This document shows positions 38,287 through 50,929 of a stretch of DNA of 64,000 bases, piece by piece. The notes beneath the pieces are model-generated. The model searched no databases. It saw only the letters and a program-made list of their open reading frames with translations, and was not told the origin of the DNA. The stretch is from assembly GCA_900239685.1 (NCBI GenBank), contig OENT01000795.1, positions 8,443 to 72,442 of the forward strand. Direction: 5' to 3'. Origin of the DNA: Rotaria macrura (lineage: Eukaryota; Rotifera; Eurotatoria; Philodinida; Philodinidae). Both the position numbers and the translations under genes were made by a program. Numbering within the stretch: position 1 is the stretch's first letter; each line of letters opens with the position of its first letter.

Positions 38287-38292
38287 TTTTTT
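38287..38292 (+). terminator. Pol III T6 terminator of the plus-strand tRNA-Lys
   Basis: A run of six T residues begins five bases after the discriminator base, as expected for RNA polymerase III termination. Confidence 0.75.
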
Positions 38293-40358
38293 ATATTCTT
38301 CATTTTCTGAGTATTTTCTCTGGTAATAATTTTCCTAATTTAAAATAAATATTCATTGAGCATAAGATTGTGAATGAAAATAATTTTTATATTTTATAAT
38401 CTTCTCTATAAATTGCGAAAAATTTCAGTTTGATTCATTGCAAAATGTTTCGATGTATTCCAGCATTATCTTATCACAAAAAGATACTTCTTGATAGAGT
38501 GATCATACAGTTAACATCTTCATGGAAAGATTCTCATTCTTCTTATTCTAAATAATTATCATTAAAAATTGACTTATTCAAATTGTCTTAAGTTATTATG
38601 GTTGAATACTTTTTTGGCTTGATGCTTGTCGATTTTCCATGAAAACGATTTTTCTTTCAACCATAGTTCCTCGTATTTAACTTTTTAAATTACCATTCCA
38701 TCTATTAAATTTTTAAACATCAACAGATTTATGATGTTCACATAATGAACGATGTTGAGCCCCAACATATAGAATATTGATTTAATTCCTAACTTGATTT
38801 ACGCGCGAGTCTTTTCAAGTGTCATCATCGTGATTTTAGTAAAATCTTTCTGAGTATTGAAGGAATCAAATATGTTAATTTCAATCTTAAAATTTTTAAA
38901 TTTAAAGACCTTAATTATATTAACTTCACAAAAACCATGGCCAAGTATTGAAAGCAATCGTCTCTTTACCATCTCAGAATTTTAGATCTGTTAAATGATA
39001 TTGAACAGTAATTGTACCTTTCAACTCTCACACCAAGAAGAGATTTTTATTGTAACTTCAGCAATCTTTTATTTCAACAAGTTCAGTCTGAATGTGTAAA
39101 TTAACCAAGTTTCTGCTCGATATTAGCAAGAGTGAATTTTTCGAAAAAATTTGAGTGCAGTAGATTTTTCCTGAACTTCAGTATTTAAAAAATTGGATAG
39201 CTTAAAGTGAATCGATCCAGGAGCCTCTCTCTATGATTTCAAGAATGTTTTAATTTTAAAAACTGAATAACATTTTTATGAAAACTCAACTAGAATTTCC
39301 CTGCTTAAGTTTTGACAAACATAAAAACTTAACTTTTTAAATGGTTGATTATCGTGACAAATCTACTGTACTCAAAGTTTTTTTTAGGAGCATTTTATCT
39401 TGCAGAATTCGAGCTGAAATCTCTACAACAAAGTCTCTTTTTGATATTTCGAGCTGAAAAATGCAGTCGACTTTTTATCAATAGTATATAACTTATTGAA
39501 AATTTGTCGATCTTGAAACATGACTAGTTGAGTCGGTGAGAATTATTTCTACGAATGATCACTTCAGTGACCAAGAGAAGATAAAGGGTTAATTTTAATT
39601 TTAAAGTTTCAAGTTAAAATGCTATCCTTACACAATACTAAAATTAAAGATGACATGAAGACAAAATAATGTTGCTGGAGATCTGACAATCTGTCTTATT
39701 ATTGTTCTCTGTGCAACGAAGAAGCAGTATATGCATTCGTTCGCTCCCATCGTAACTTATCTAGCCATCCAGCCAAAATCTCTTTCCGACCCCGCCCCCT
39801 TGACTCCATCAAAATCTCTTCGCAGCCCATCGCAGTTCAGTCTCTAGTTTAAAGCATTGTGGAGATCACTCTTAACTAATGTTTCATTGGAATTTTCATA
39901 AAGTATCTCCTTGTTCAAGCTCTATACTCTAAAGTGATTAAAGATGAACAAGTATGCTCTACTTTACATTAAAAGATTAGTTTTTAGAGACTTAGCAACA
40001 ACAGCTGCATCGTGTTTCACATTAAAATCCCGCAAGAATTGCTATAATAGCTTTTGTAATTAAATAGTTTATTAATTTATTCTGCATTGCATCAAGAAAT
40101 TTCAGTAATAAATTTCGAAAAAAACCTAAATGAACACTCGTTGGCTAGATTGGTGGTTTCACAATTATCTGTGTTTCAACTTGTGAACAAGTGCATTCAG
40201 TTTGCCGCTAATTTTGATAAATAAGTATTAATATTAGATCATAATGAATTACGACTTCTACAAAGACGTTGTTCACTGTAATTCATATGAATACCATGCA
40301 AAATAAGCATTGCTAAATGAGGAACCGAAATTGATTTTATTATTAGCATTATTTTTTC
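38293..40358. other. Intergenic, nothing recognised
   Basis: Strongly AT-rich. No exon, RNA or repeat structure was recognised. Confidence 0.45.
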
Positions 40359-41193
40359 TTATTTAAGTTGATTAAATACTTCGAGTACTTTAAGGCGATT
40401 AAGAGCTCTTGCAACATTTTCAAAAACACATTTCTGAAAGTTTTTCCATCATCGAAACTTAATAGCATAGTGGCATTTGAGAATCGTTTTTCAATATGAA
40501 ATGGTTGAAATCGATTCAAAATAATATCGACATGAGTACCGACAAATGGAAGATAACAGATCTGGCATGGGCCATATTGATTACTAGAATACTCGAGTGC
40601 ATAATCAATAGGTCACTGTTGTTGTTTAAAAACACTGCGGCGAATAGTTTCTAATTCTGGACGAGGAGAATCTGGTAAAACTAAACGAATATGAAAATCA
40701 AATTGACGGACATTGGGCATAAATGGCATAATATCTCGCTCTAAATCTAATCCATCAATAAATTGATTTGGATCAATTCCACTTACACCGATAGCCAATA
40801 GCAATATCTCGCATGCTCGACACTTGAGAAACGTTGTAACAGAGAAAGATTACATTGTTCATACCGAGCAATATGCCAATACATGTGCTGTCAGTTTTGA
40901 TTTTTTTCAAATTATGACAGGATATATAAGTTAAATAAAAGAAAAAGAAAACTATTAACCATTGCTATTTGTTTCTCAGCTCTTGATATAGACTTACGCG
41001 TATGATGATCGCATCGAATAAGTACAATTGTGATCCTAAAAGATTGGAAAAAACGAAGGCAATGGTAGAATAGACGTAGTGTTATGCTGAAAGGCTTGAG
41101 ATTCGGCGAACGAAAGAAAAATAATGTTTCATCATTAGGTAGATTAGAGACATTTCCATCATGATCAAATTCGAAGGCGACCATGGAACACAT
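40359..41193 (-). pseudogene. F-box/LRR-like rotifer family pseudogene
   Basis: On the minus strand the region reads as the C-terminal half of a rotifer protein family whose members usually begin with an F-box. The recognisable stretch runs from IMPFMPNVRQFDFHIRLVLP through a KQQQ motif, then NQYGPCQICYLPFVGTHVD, then FSNATMLLSFDDGKTF and VARALNRLKVLEVFNQLK. A TGA follows KQQQ, and a frameshift separates DDGKTF from the last block. Upstream, the frame at 40912-41193 (MVAFEFDHDGNVSNLPNDE) may be part of the same gene. The family link is from memory of rotifer proteins and the F-box itself is not visible, so the call is tentative. Confidence 0.4.
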
Positions 41194-42965
41194 AATTAGT
41201 GAAGAGCAGATTAATGATTCAAGCCGATCAGTAACTACACTAGAAAGAAAGAAAAGTTAAATCACCGTAGAGAATACAGGGAACTGTCGTAATTCATCGT
41301 CATAATAAGCCTAAAAATGTAAAGAAAAATCGATACAGTTTGTTTCAAATAATATTCAAAGTATACTTTCTAAAGTTTCCAAATCAAAGAAAATTTCGAT
41401 CCAAATAAATTTAAAATAGAGCATTGTCTGTAAGTATAATATTCAAATTGGTAGAATGTAAACGTCTTATATCAAACTTATTTACCAAATAAAAAATTGA
41501 TATCAGCATTTCAGTACCTAGTGATACGAATCAATTCGAGCAAAAGAAAGATACGAATTGTTTCTTCTTTTGGCAAATGAGCCATTTTTGAGAATGCAAG
41601 TTCAAAATAAGATCGACGTGGCCATAATCGAAATAAAAAATGTTCTCAAATTTTTATTCTGAATACTGGACCTATGCCATATATGAAAGATATAGTTGGA
41701 CATGCAATTCGTTTTTCATTAGGATTATATTTTCCGAATTCTCAAACAATATATTGTAACTTGAGTTCTCGTTAATATTTATTTGAATAAAACCAAATCA
41801 ATTATACATTGCTTACTTTTTGTAAACGGTGTTGCTATATTTATATAGATATACGATCTCCCATTGTTTTCAAATCGTTTCGGCTCGGACGTTTTTATCG
41901 TTCATTATTCGAACAAACTGAACAAGACGTGCTAAATGTCTAACATTGATGACAAGTGGTTCCCTGCAATCGAAGCTACAAAGAAAACTCTACGTAATCA
42001 ATCCTGTGACAACCAACTCCTATCGTGAATGAAAATAGTCGAATGTTAGATCGATCGGGTGACATTGATCAAGGGCAAGTTGTTCCAAAAGTTTATTTTC
42101 GACTACAATTATAGATGAGAGACTAATGTTTCACGAGGCTTCACTATATTTATAATGACTAAAATCATCTGCTGTGGTAAGTCGAACAATTCGACCACGT
42201 TTTCTATACAGAAAAAAGTAAAACAAAATGTTCATATTGTTAAGTAAACATATACTTGGATTTGATAAACGAATTATTTTTAATATGGCTCGTCTAGGAG
42301 AATAATATTACAAATGAATAAGTATATAAACATTTTTCGTTTGATAGCCATTATCTGAATAAGCACGAACCGTCAATGTGTATACAGACAATAGCCGCCA
42401 AGCGACAATCCCCATGTATATATATCCATGCAATTTGAACGCATCCGATGATTTATCTGGCAAAATGTAACGTAAGTAACTGAATCTAAATGTCAATCTC
42501 GATGATGGAACGCAGGAAAACTTCTCGATTGTTGAAAGTTTGAAACCAGTCAAGAATCGTCACAAAACCTAAACATTGATGACCATTACAAGAACGTAAG
42601 AGTTAGGTTATATGCTGCAAAATGATGCGTAAGTCGTAAGAAACTCATAAAGAAACATGCGGGAAAATGATCTAGAAAGTTGTGACTAGAAAGTAGAATT
42701 TAGTATTGTATCGGATAATATTACTATTTTAGAAAAGATCAAATATGACTTGATCGAGTAAATGAGAATAAGATTTGTGTCAATTTTTTCGTTTAACAAC
42801 TGTACGTCAAGGATCATCAACGCATTCCATTGTGGAGTGACAATATCATAATATCATTGATCATGTTAGTTAATCCCATGTGAAATTGAAATACTTTTGA
42901 TTTTATTTGATTTTCCTACGATTTTTTCACTTAACTAAATACAAACATGGTCAATGTTGGTTAAG
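41194..42965. other. Intergenic, possible cadherin-like remnant
   Basis: The minus-strand frame 42308-42553 contains LLSVYTLTVRAYSDNG preceded by SSDAFKLHGY and GIV. Its order and spacing resemble the end of a cadherin repeat (F-x-hydrophobic, G-I-V, L-x-x-Y-x-L-x-V-x-A-x-D-x-G). No flanking repeats or calcium-binding DxNDN motif were found, so I do not call a gene. Confidence 0.25.
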
Positions 42966-43124
42966 ATGAACCCAATTAGTAAAAATATAGCAGCTGCAGT
43001 CATGAAGATAGCGTTTAGTCGTATAAGAGGTACTGCTGATAATCATTACTATCGGTTACAGATCTACAATGGTAGACATAAAGACGAGGCTAAACTAGTA
43101 AGTATTGAAAATCACTACTTATGA
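42966..43124 (+). CDS. Short hypothetical ORF or first exon
   Basis: A 52-residue frame starts at ATG 42966 and contains MNPISKNIAAAVMKIAFSRI. A consensus donor (CTA then GTAAGT) occurs at 43098, so this could be a first exon, but no downstream exon was found. I do not recognise it, and it may be chance. Confidence 0.2.
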   Translation: MNPISKNIAAAVMKIAFSRIRGTADNHYYRLQIYNGRHKDEAKLVSIENHYL

Positions 43125-45719
43125 AAGATATCACTTTTAAAATAATTTGCCTACTTATTGTATCGCTTTGTTCATATTATAACAGCATCCTATTTCTAGA
43201 TTGTCACTTTCTTCGCACTGATGTCAACTGAAAAGTTATGAGAAAACTCTACTGATCTCGTCCTGGCGGAAGAATATGGCAAGTTAGTTTACACAGAGTG
43301 AGGGATAGGGAATGGGATGAATGCGAACTCTGAGAAAAATCTAGTTTCCCCATTCTCTTCTCACTAGAGTACTGTAATCCGACCTGAGTTGAAGTCGAAC
43401 TCAGTTACGTTGCAAAAACTGGTGAATTTTTCGGTATTTTTATTGGTAAAATCTACTTTTCTGTATGTACGTTCTCACGATTAACATGAGGTCAATCTTT
43501 ACAAGAAGCTATCGGTTTTTACGATTTGTAAGTGTAGCCTAGAATAGGTCTGAACATTCTGTTAAGATCACTCACTTTCTTATTCTCCTATACAACCGAA
43601 AGTTATTCATTGACGCGAACACAGACCTTTGTTCTTTTATACTGTATACTGAAGATTGAGTTGTGTACGATACTAATTAAAATAAAACAAAATTCATCAT
43701 AGTATTCTTCTTCGCCTTCTTAAATTGACTTTTCAAAATGTGTCAGCAATAGTATTCAAGATAAAATTACTATGAGAAGTCTCATTTACTTTATCTTTAT
43801 GTTAGACACGTTTTGTAACAAAATTAGAAAACTATTCTAATTCAAAAGCGTTCTCCTTTCAAGACAATCCTCGATTGACATGTGCCTGCTCTTCATATTG
43901 ATAAAAGTTGAACGATTTCAATCTCGTGAGTAAGAGATGAAAATTCAGATAGATCATTCTAGATAAATAAGACATCTAGATGATTGAGAACAATAAAAAT
44001 CGATCAGACAAAATTCATGGCATATAGAGTCGTGAACCAAGTGGCACAGGAGATACAATCACGGACGGTTGCGAATTGTTAAAAATGACGCGGTCGTTGC
44101 TAGAGAGAATGATAATCAAACCTTATTATCATCATTCCTTCTGAATATTTGACGTGAATATAATTGAGATTCTTTAAAACATTTTCTAAACATCACGTTT
44201 GTACTCGTACATGTATCTTTTCCTTTCATTCCGAAACTTCTCGTAAACAAAAAAAGTTAAAAAAAGAGTGAATGAAAATGTGCAATTATGTAAATAAAAC
44301 AATGTGTCGCTTTACACTTTAGTCAAATTTAAGTCGCAATGAAAAAGCAACGATGAGAAAACAGCAAAGAAATATGTTCAAGTGATTTTTTGAAACATCA
44401 TCGTACATCTTTTCTTTCAAGACTTCCACTAACCAATGTTCACTTAATTCGCAGAAATCGCAGCTATTCAAAATACATATTCCACATGATACATAGAGAA
44501 TAGATTATATTACAAATAAAATATGAATAGTTTGATTAAATACGGTTGAGTGAACAGATTGTTGTTCAGTGTTATTGTATAAATTAAAGACAAATTACTA
44601 ATCCCATCAAAAAATTCTAATACAAGTTCATTTTAATGTTTTTTTCATTGAAAAAGTAAATGTTTGCTGAATAACGTTATGATTTTGTTTTATAAGTGAA
44701 CGGATATTTTTTCGAGACACACGAATGAAAAGAAATATTAACATTATTATTGGTGGTGAAACATCCCTTTGTCAATAGTAAGAAAAAGCATTTTTCAACA
44801 AAATCTACAACAGGACAGTTAAGTTGGCAGGTACGAAATCAAATTTCCGCCATTTGATACTCAATGGCGTTGTCCTTAGCATTTAAATAAATGGAAAAAA
44901 GCAAGAGAAGCGAAATATTCAAGAGTTCGTTACCATAAGCAACTATTTTTTTTCCTGAAGAACAATCTAAAACAAGTGAGACTGCCTTTTGATATTTTTC
45001 GAGGCTTCTAAAACTTGGTTTACTTCTCCTTTTTCGTCGTATGTCAGCGGACAAATTAAATGTTGAATTTAATTCTTAAAATGCACTTCTCACATATCCA
45101 TCTTCTTGAAACGTTACAAAATGAAATGCAGAGTTAAAGGCTTACTTCAAATTTGTCTATCATGTTAGACATTCTTTTTGTGATAAAAGAAACCAGCAGA
45201 TTAACGTCATAAATTAAATCAAAGCAAAAAAAACAAGTAGCCATAGCGAAAAGAAATCTTTAAACAATACATCAAAACTAATCACTTCCAACGAAATAAA
45301 ATTCGTTGATACATCGCTGTAGATATTCATATGAATTTGATTGCAAATTTTTGTACTATAGTTATAATGTAAGATAGTTATTTGATAAGATTCTGTAAAT
45401 GATGTCTATATGTGTACGAACAGCTCACTAGATATGTTCTTTTTGGCACTGTAGCGCATGAGAGAAGAATATTAGAAGTTCTTGTTCTGTTCTCTTGTTT
45501 CCTTGGCATACATTCATACATAGTAAACCATCATATACAATGCCAGCATCAATATTTGTATTCGTCTGTTTTGGTTGTGCCATGCACAACGGCTTTTCTC
45601 TTTCTCTTCTTTTACCTCATTTGGCATTTGTAAAAGAGAAGAACAACTGATTTTTTTTTCTTCTATATGATGAATACTTCGACGTTTATGCATTGACATC
45701 TGGACATTTTGTTGGTTCG
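43125..45719. other. Intergenic, nothing recognised
   Basis: No supportable exon, RNA gene or repeat. Minus-strand frames such as 44839-45054 show no known domain. Confidence 0.4.
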
Positions 45720-47671
45720 ATGAAATTTTTTCGCTTTATTTTTTACTCATTATATCATCGACGACGTGGAAAATATTGTCTATATTTATTAATATGCATT
45801 ATTTTAATAGCGTCTTCATATTTATACTATTCATGTATGGAAGTGTTTTCTTTTGATGACGTCACTCGAATATTTGGACCAGACACGAAAGAATTTCGCA
45901 GAGAGTCACAAAATGAAAATCTTGCGAAAAAACATCCGATTTTTTCGAAATATATTCAAGATCCATACAATATAAATCTATGGGCAATTATCGAAGAAGC
46001 GAATAGAAAATATCTACAAAATGAAAATAAATATCTTGTTTATTCTTGTCGATTTATGTGTGGAGGTAAGCGATTGATTTTTTTCTCGATAATAAATAAA
46101 TCAATTGAAACTTAATAGGCTGGGGTGATAGAACTCGTAAAATAGTCACATCGTTTTTACTTTCACTTGCATTGAATCGTACGTTTATAATCGATATGAC
46201 ATGGCCATGTTCAATTGAACAAATATTAACATCAAATTTAATACCATGGTCTATATCATCCCATGTTCATATTAAAAACATTTCATCATCAATTAATATT
46301 ACGTCATTATCATTGAAAAATTATAAAAAATTAGTATCTTATCACGAACGATATTCTATTCTTTATATTCAGACGTCTAATATTGCATATTTTGATTTAG
46401 TAGCTCGCAATTCAGATTTACATGGATCACTTTTTAATCGATTTAGACTTAAACAAGAGCATATTCAGATAATAACATTATATCCATTATTTTATGAATT
46501 ACTTATTAAATTAAAACCGCATTTACAACAAAAGTTTGATCGACTCAATTTGAATAATTATCAGCAAGGTAGGGCAAGGCAATATAATCATCGGTGGATT
46601 GTTAACTCTAATACTAAGTGATTAGAGTTAGCCAAAAGTTTGCATCACGAACTTAAACATCTAATAGAGTAGTCAATTTCGAATGGTGAATTCTATGAAT
46701 ACATAGTAGAACGTTTTGTCTTGAATAGTGTAAATGATAACTCTGTTTTACATTCAGTGCTGACATACTTTTGATAGAGAAAGTATTGTATTTAATAGTT
46801 ACTTGATCCTAAACACGAATTCTAAAAAAATCAACTAAAAAATAGTCATTACATTCATCCATACTTGTGTCTGTACCTTTCAAACAGTCGTTCGACTGTT
46901 CTGCATTCTCTTGAAGAATTCTTCAGGTACCATTTGTTCGTTTTCCGTATTAATCAAATTACTCATTATGTAAGAATAAAGTGACAAGTCACATGGTACG
47001 AGTTCTCATGATATTCAATTCAAGGTAGAGTTGTTATAAACATCGACACAAAGGAAAAACTCTGTTATGCATTGATCGAGTGAAATATTTCATAAAGTGA
47101 TCAGAGCTTTTGCTTAACTCTTAGTAAACTGATTTCATGCCTATACTATTTTAATACATTAACACAAAAAATCTTCATGTTTCGTTTAGATATGAATATC
47201 GATAGCCGTCCATTATTGTGTGGTCATCTACGTATCGGTCGTAATCCATCTAATCCGAAAGATGCTGTGTTTCCTCATCGTGAATACATGAATGTAACTG
47301 TTTTAAAATTCCTTATGTCCCGTCCTGGTCGCGTATTTATTACAACTGATTCTGTTGATGTTCAAAAATTAGCACGAAAGTTATTTTCATCAAAAACTGA
47401 TGAACCTTCACGTTTAATAGAAATCAATGGAACAATCGCACATATAGATCGGGACTGGAATTATTTAGGCTGCCAAAGTCTTGAAAAAACAGTTCTAGAT
47501 TTTCATGCACTAAGTAATTGTGATTTAGTTGTTATTTCAAAAAGTTCATTCGGACACTTAGCTGCTATGAGAAGAATTCATCCGTACAATGAATTATATC
47601 TCTATTGTAATGGAATTAAGAAAATAAATAGTCCGGATGATTATGATAAACATACCTATTTAACATGTTAA
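45720..47671 (+). CDS. Type II membrane glycosyltransferase (fucosyltransferase-like fold)
   Basis: Three exons, 45720-46065, 46119-46568 and 47190-47671, join in phase to give 425 residues. The start at 45720 leads into a basic cytoplasmic tail and one membrane segment (CLYLLICIILIASSYLYYSC), the usual architecture of a Golgi type II enzyme. The core then shows CRFMCGGWGDRTRKIVTSFL and LALNRTFIIDMTWPC, like the G-x-G-(N/D)-R donor-side motif of fucosyltransferase-like families. The third exon has HLRIGRNP, in place of the H-x-R-x-G/R motif, then a segment with FITTDSVDVQKLARKLF, and later LSNCDLVVISKSSFGHLAAM. These are the expected C-terminal nucleotide-sugar elements. The donor is probably GDP-fucose, but this is inferred from fold similarity only. 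A polyadenylation signal AATAAA lies about 90 bp after the stop. The second intron (621 nt) is long. Confidence 0.65.
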
Positions 47672-48665
47672 TCGATGCCTTTCACTTATCTTCACTGATC
47701 AGAATTTGGTCAATTGAAAATTTGTTTTTATATCTTGTTCAAAATTTCAATTGTTATCATTGAATAAAAGTTTGCATTCATAAGAAAGATATTATGAAAC
47801 TAGAATATTTCGATTTTTCTCTTATTTCTGAGAATTACATGAACATGGCGCAGATCGAGAATGGACACCTGCCAACGGATAGAGTTCAGTGTTATGTCCT
47901 TACGTTAACTATTTGAAAATCTATGAAATATACTCTATTCGAAGAACGACAGCTAGACTAGTTAGCCATCATGTTTTAAATCATAAAATCTACATTTTTT
48001 GACGGTGCTTTGGTTTCTGTCGTAATTTACGATAGATTTTTCTGCCGTTCTCATAAAAACTTAACCATTAGTGCATTAAATTTTGTGATATTCACTCATC
48101 TTCCTAAAGAGATCTTGTTTTACAATAATTCTAAAGTAAGAGGTGCTATTGAGATTGATAAGTGCTTTCCTTTGAATACTTAAGTTTTTAAAAGACTGTT
48201 TTAATAGACCCGATTCTGAATCTCATGCCATTACTTTTTAATTTTGTGAAAGTACACATTAACAGGAGTTTAGTAAACTTTCAATGAAATGATATATTTC
48301 TATGCTGCTAGAAGAGGAACGCTGTGAGTTGATTGGTCCATTCGACATTGGTTTGTGAATCGAAGATAAATAGATTTTATTCGTGAAAAGAAATTCAATG
48401 TCGATAGGAACGTTTTTCAAACATACTTGAGAATGTTCTTTTTGAATAATGTTAAATGATAATTATTTATATTGTTGAATAATGGCTCCAACTACTGGTA
48501 GAAGAAAACCAAAAGAAAATTTTCCTCTCGAGAGTTTTTGTTCTTCGGTTGGAAGGCATGATCATGACTCTATTGCTGAACAAGATCGTTACATGCATGG
48601 GTGGCACAACCGCAAGTGTGTAGGGGAAACAATAATTTTTTAAACTAAAATCCATGAAGTAGGCG
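47672..48665. other. Intergenic, nothing recognised
   Basis: Contains the 3' UTR of the glycosyltransferase (AATAAA at about 47763). No other feature was identified. Confidence 0.45.
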
Positions 48666-49404
48666 TAGAGGGCTGCAGGTTGCAAGATTTTGTCAACCTG
48701 GAACTGCCCTGCCCTGACCTGGACAATTTTTTCGTAACCTGTAACCGACCCTGCCCTGTAGTTTTTTTATAATTGAGAAAAGTTCGAACTTTCACATAAT
48801 TATATTATACAATTTAGTTCAATTTGTTTCAATTACAAAACAAAAAGCACGAAATCATTCATTTCAAATATTTCTTATCATTAAAGTATCATCAGCAATA
48901 TCGGGATTTACAAATTGTCTTCTTTTCTCTAATATTCGACCTAATGAGCTAAAAACACTCTCTGGTGTAGCCGAACTTGCAGGAATTCCGAATATCGAGT
49001 TATTCATAATGATCGTCTTAAGAATATATGCAAGAGCATGTTATCGACAGTGCAATATGTCTTTATCGTTCCCGATGATAAAGTAATTCTAATAATCGAC
49101 AGAAGAATAAAAATAATAAAGCTCAAAATCAGCAAAGTAATATATGTACAATAGAATTAATTGTATGTGTTCATAAACACAACAAATATACTACTAAAGC
49201 ACATATCTATTATTTCTATTGAATGCATTTGCGATCGATCTAAATTGATTTTTTATTCACTATCAGTTTTAGCCTTTTCTTATCAAATAATTCTGGAAAG
49301 AAGTTTACTACATCTATTACATAATATTAGTTGCAGGTCACAGGTTACGCTACTGGTATCCTGTAACCTGCCCGGTAAAATTTTTGATAACCTGCAAGGC
49401 TCTA
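48666..49404. mobile_element. Degraded hAT element with transposase remnant
   Basis: The left end reads TAGAGGGCTGCAGGTT, and the right end, reverse-complemented, reads TAGAGCCTTGCAGGTT. Inside both ends are further ACCTG/CAGGT words that look like subterminal transposase-binding sites. The flanking octamers AGTAGGCG and AGCAGAAG match at five of eight positions, consistent with a decayed 8-bp target duplication. A minus-strand remnant at about 48865-49010 encodes a hAT dimerisation-like piece (IFGIPASSATPESVFSSLGR). The element is about 739 bp and non-autonomous. Confidence 0.65.
48865..49010 (-). pseudogene. hAT transposase C-terminal fragment
   Basis: The minus strand reads F-G-I-P-A-S-S-A-T-P-E-S-V-F-S-S-L-G-R and then a K-R-R-Q-F-V-N-P-D segment. 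This is the C-terminal dimerisation motif of hAT transposases (P-x-x-S-x-x-x-E-R-x-F-S). The rest of the transposase is missing. It lies inside the TIR-bounded element. Confidence 0.65.
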
Positions 49405-50387
49405 AGCAGAAGTTGATGTTCTTTTTTGTCCCAATGCTAACTCTAGTAACTTGGTGATAGCTACTCTGAACTAAGAGCTCTAATGCTGATTTTTTCAGGG
49501 TATCTAGAGTAACTTAACATACATATAATAAAAATTAGTTCTTGAGAAGCTCATTGTCTCAAGGTATACGCGTTTCAATTTTCCGAAGTTATGTCGCTAA
49601 CAAATGATTTTATGCATATTAATTATAATCAATTTATTTATTTTCAAAATATAATCTTTCTATCTTCGTTTATCTTCAATCATGTAATCATTAGGGACCT
49701 TAAATCTCACAAAGTTTAATTTCAGACATGCATGATGGAAGTAGACCCCCGGAAGAAAATATAACAAGTCTCAGTGCATCAACGTTGTTCTAACAACTAC
49801 CACAATATGAGTTGTTAGGGTAAAGCAATAATGTTTTATTGCTACCTCTAGGTTTTTGCAGGGGTCCCTCATTACTATGACGCGCAGTCTATGCTATCAA
49901 ATATAAATATACTTAAACGTAATACAAAAAACTAAAAAATCGAATAAAATACAAAATAATTAGAGGTGATCGAGAGTTTCTCTGGATCACAGAAAAGCAA
50001 AACGCCAGTCTCTATTTTTGTGCAACCAAGTGGTGCTAATCGACTTAGAATTTCTTGGTGAAGATAGATGACCGACATATACGATGACGATGTAATCAGT
50101 CACAGGAGAAAAAATCAGTTTCACAACAACTAAATATTCTACAAATAACTATTACAATATCGGGAAATCAGGGAATCAATAAGAAGTGATTGCTTCCCCT
50201 CACCTACATGGTACGGCCTATGGTTACATGAAAAACCATATATATGCATCCTTCCCTTACTTCATTTTCTATTTCCTTTCTATTCTTAGGTGTAGCGTGA
50301 AAACAAAACTGCATTCATGCAACATTTGGTTTTTATTCTTTATACATAGCCCCATACACAGCTCGATGAGAGGAGTAAGAATAAATC
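49405..50387. other. Intergenic between the hAT relic and the left inverted arm
   Basis: No supportable gene. Ordinary AT-rich sequence. Confidence 0.4.
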
Positions 50388-50929
50388 CGTTTTCATTTCT
50401 TTTGCAAACGTTTCGATAGAAAGAAGTCCAATATTTCAATGATGCATATCTGGTCAACGTTTACTTTTTCTTAAGAAATTATTTTTCATTCTATTGGAAT
50501 GATAGAATCGACTCGGTCGGAGTTATCGTGCAAAGTTGCATGTAGAGCTTCTGTTTACGACCTATTTATGATGATATTCAATAATGAGATGGTCATCAAA
50601 TATATGGAGGCTGGCTATAGCGATGAATAAGAAATCGGAACGTCCATGGTGTATTATTCAAATTCGTCTACCTTTTCTATTCGGCGATGCAACTAGATCT
50701 GAATGTAATCTACCATGGGAACCGACAGACGTTACAATACAAAAATTCTACTTTAGTTTTCCAAATGCTATTCTATTGAAGAGAAATGTCGTTACTTTTG
50801 CAGCTTACACTAGATTCAAAACTATCATTTTCGATTACTAGCTAAAGTTTCGATTAAAACTCACATGAAACTCGCTGATACAGGTAAAAGCTTACGATCT
50901 TTCGAATTAATGTGCTCTAAACAAGTTAT
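50388..50929 (+). repeat. Left arm of a 542-bp inverted repeat
   Basis: Nearly identical in reverse complement to 53880-54421. The only difference I saw is CTCTAAACAA against CTCAAAACAA near the inner end. The arm contains an 85-codon frame (50584-50841) that is identical in both arms; it is not a family I recognise (it includes RPWCIIQIRLPFLFG). Near-identity implies recent duplication, ongoing gene conversion, or an assembly palindrome. Confidence 0.95.
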
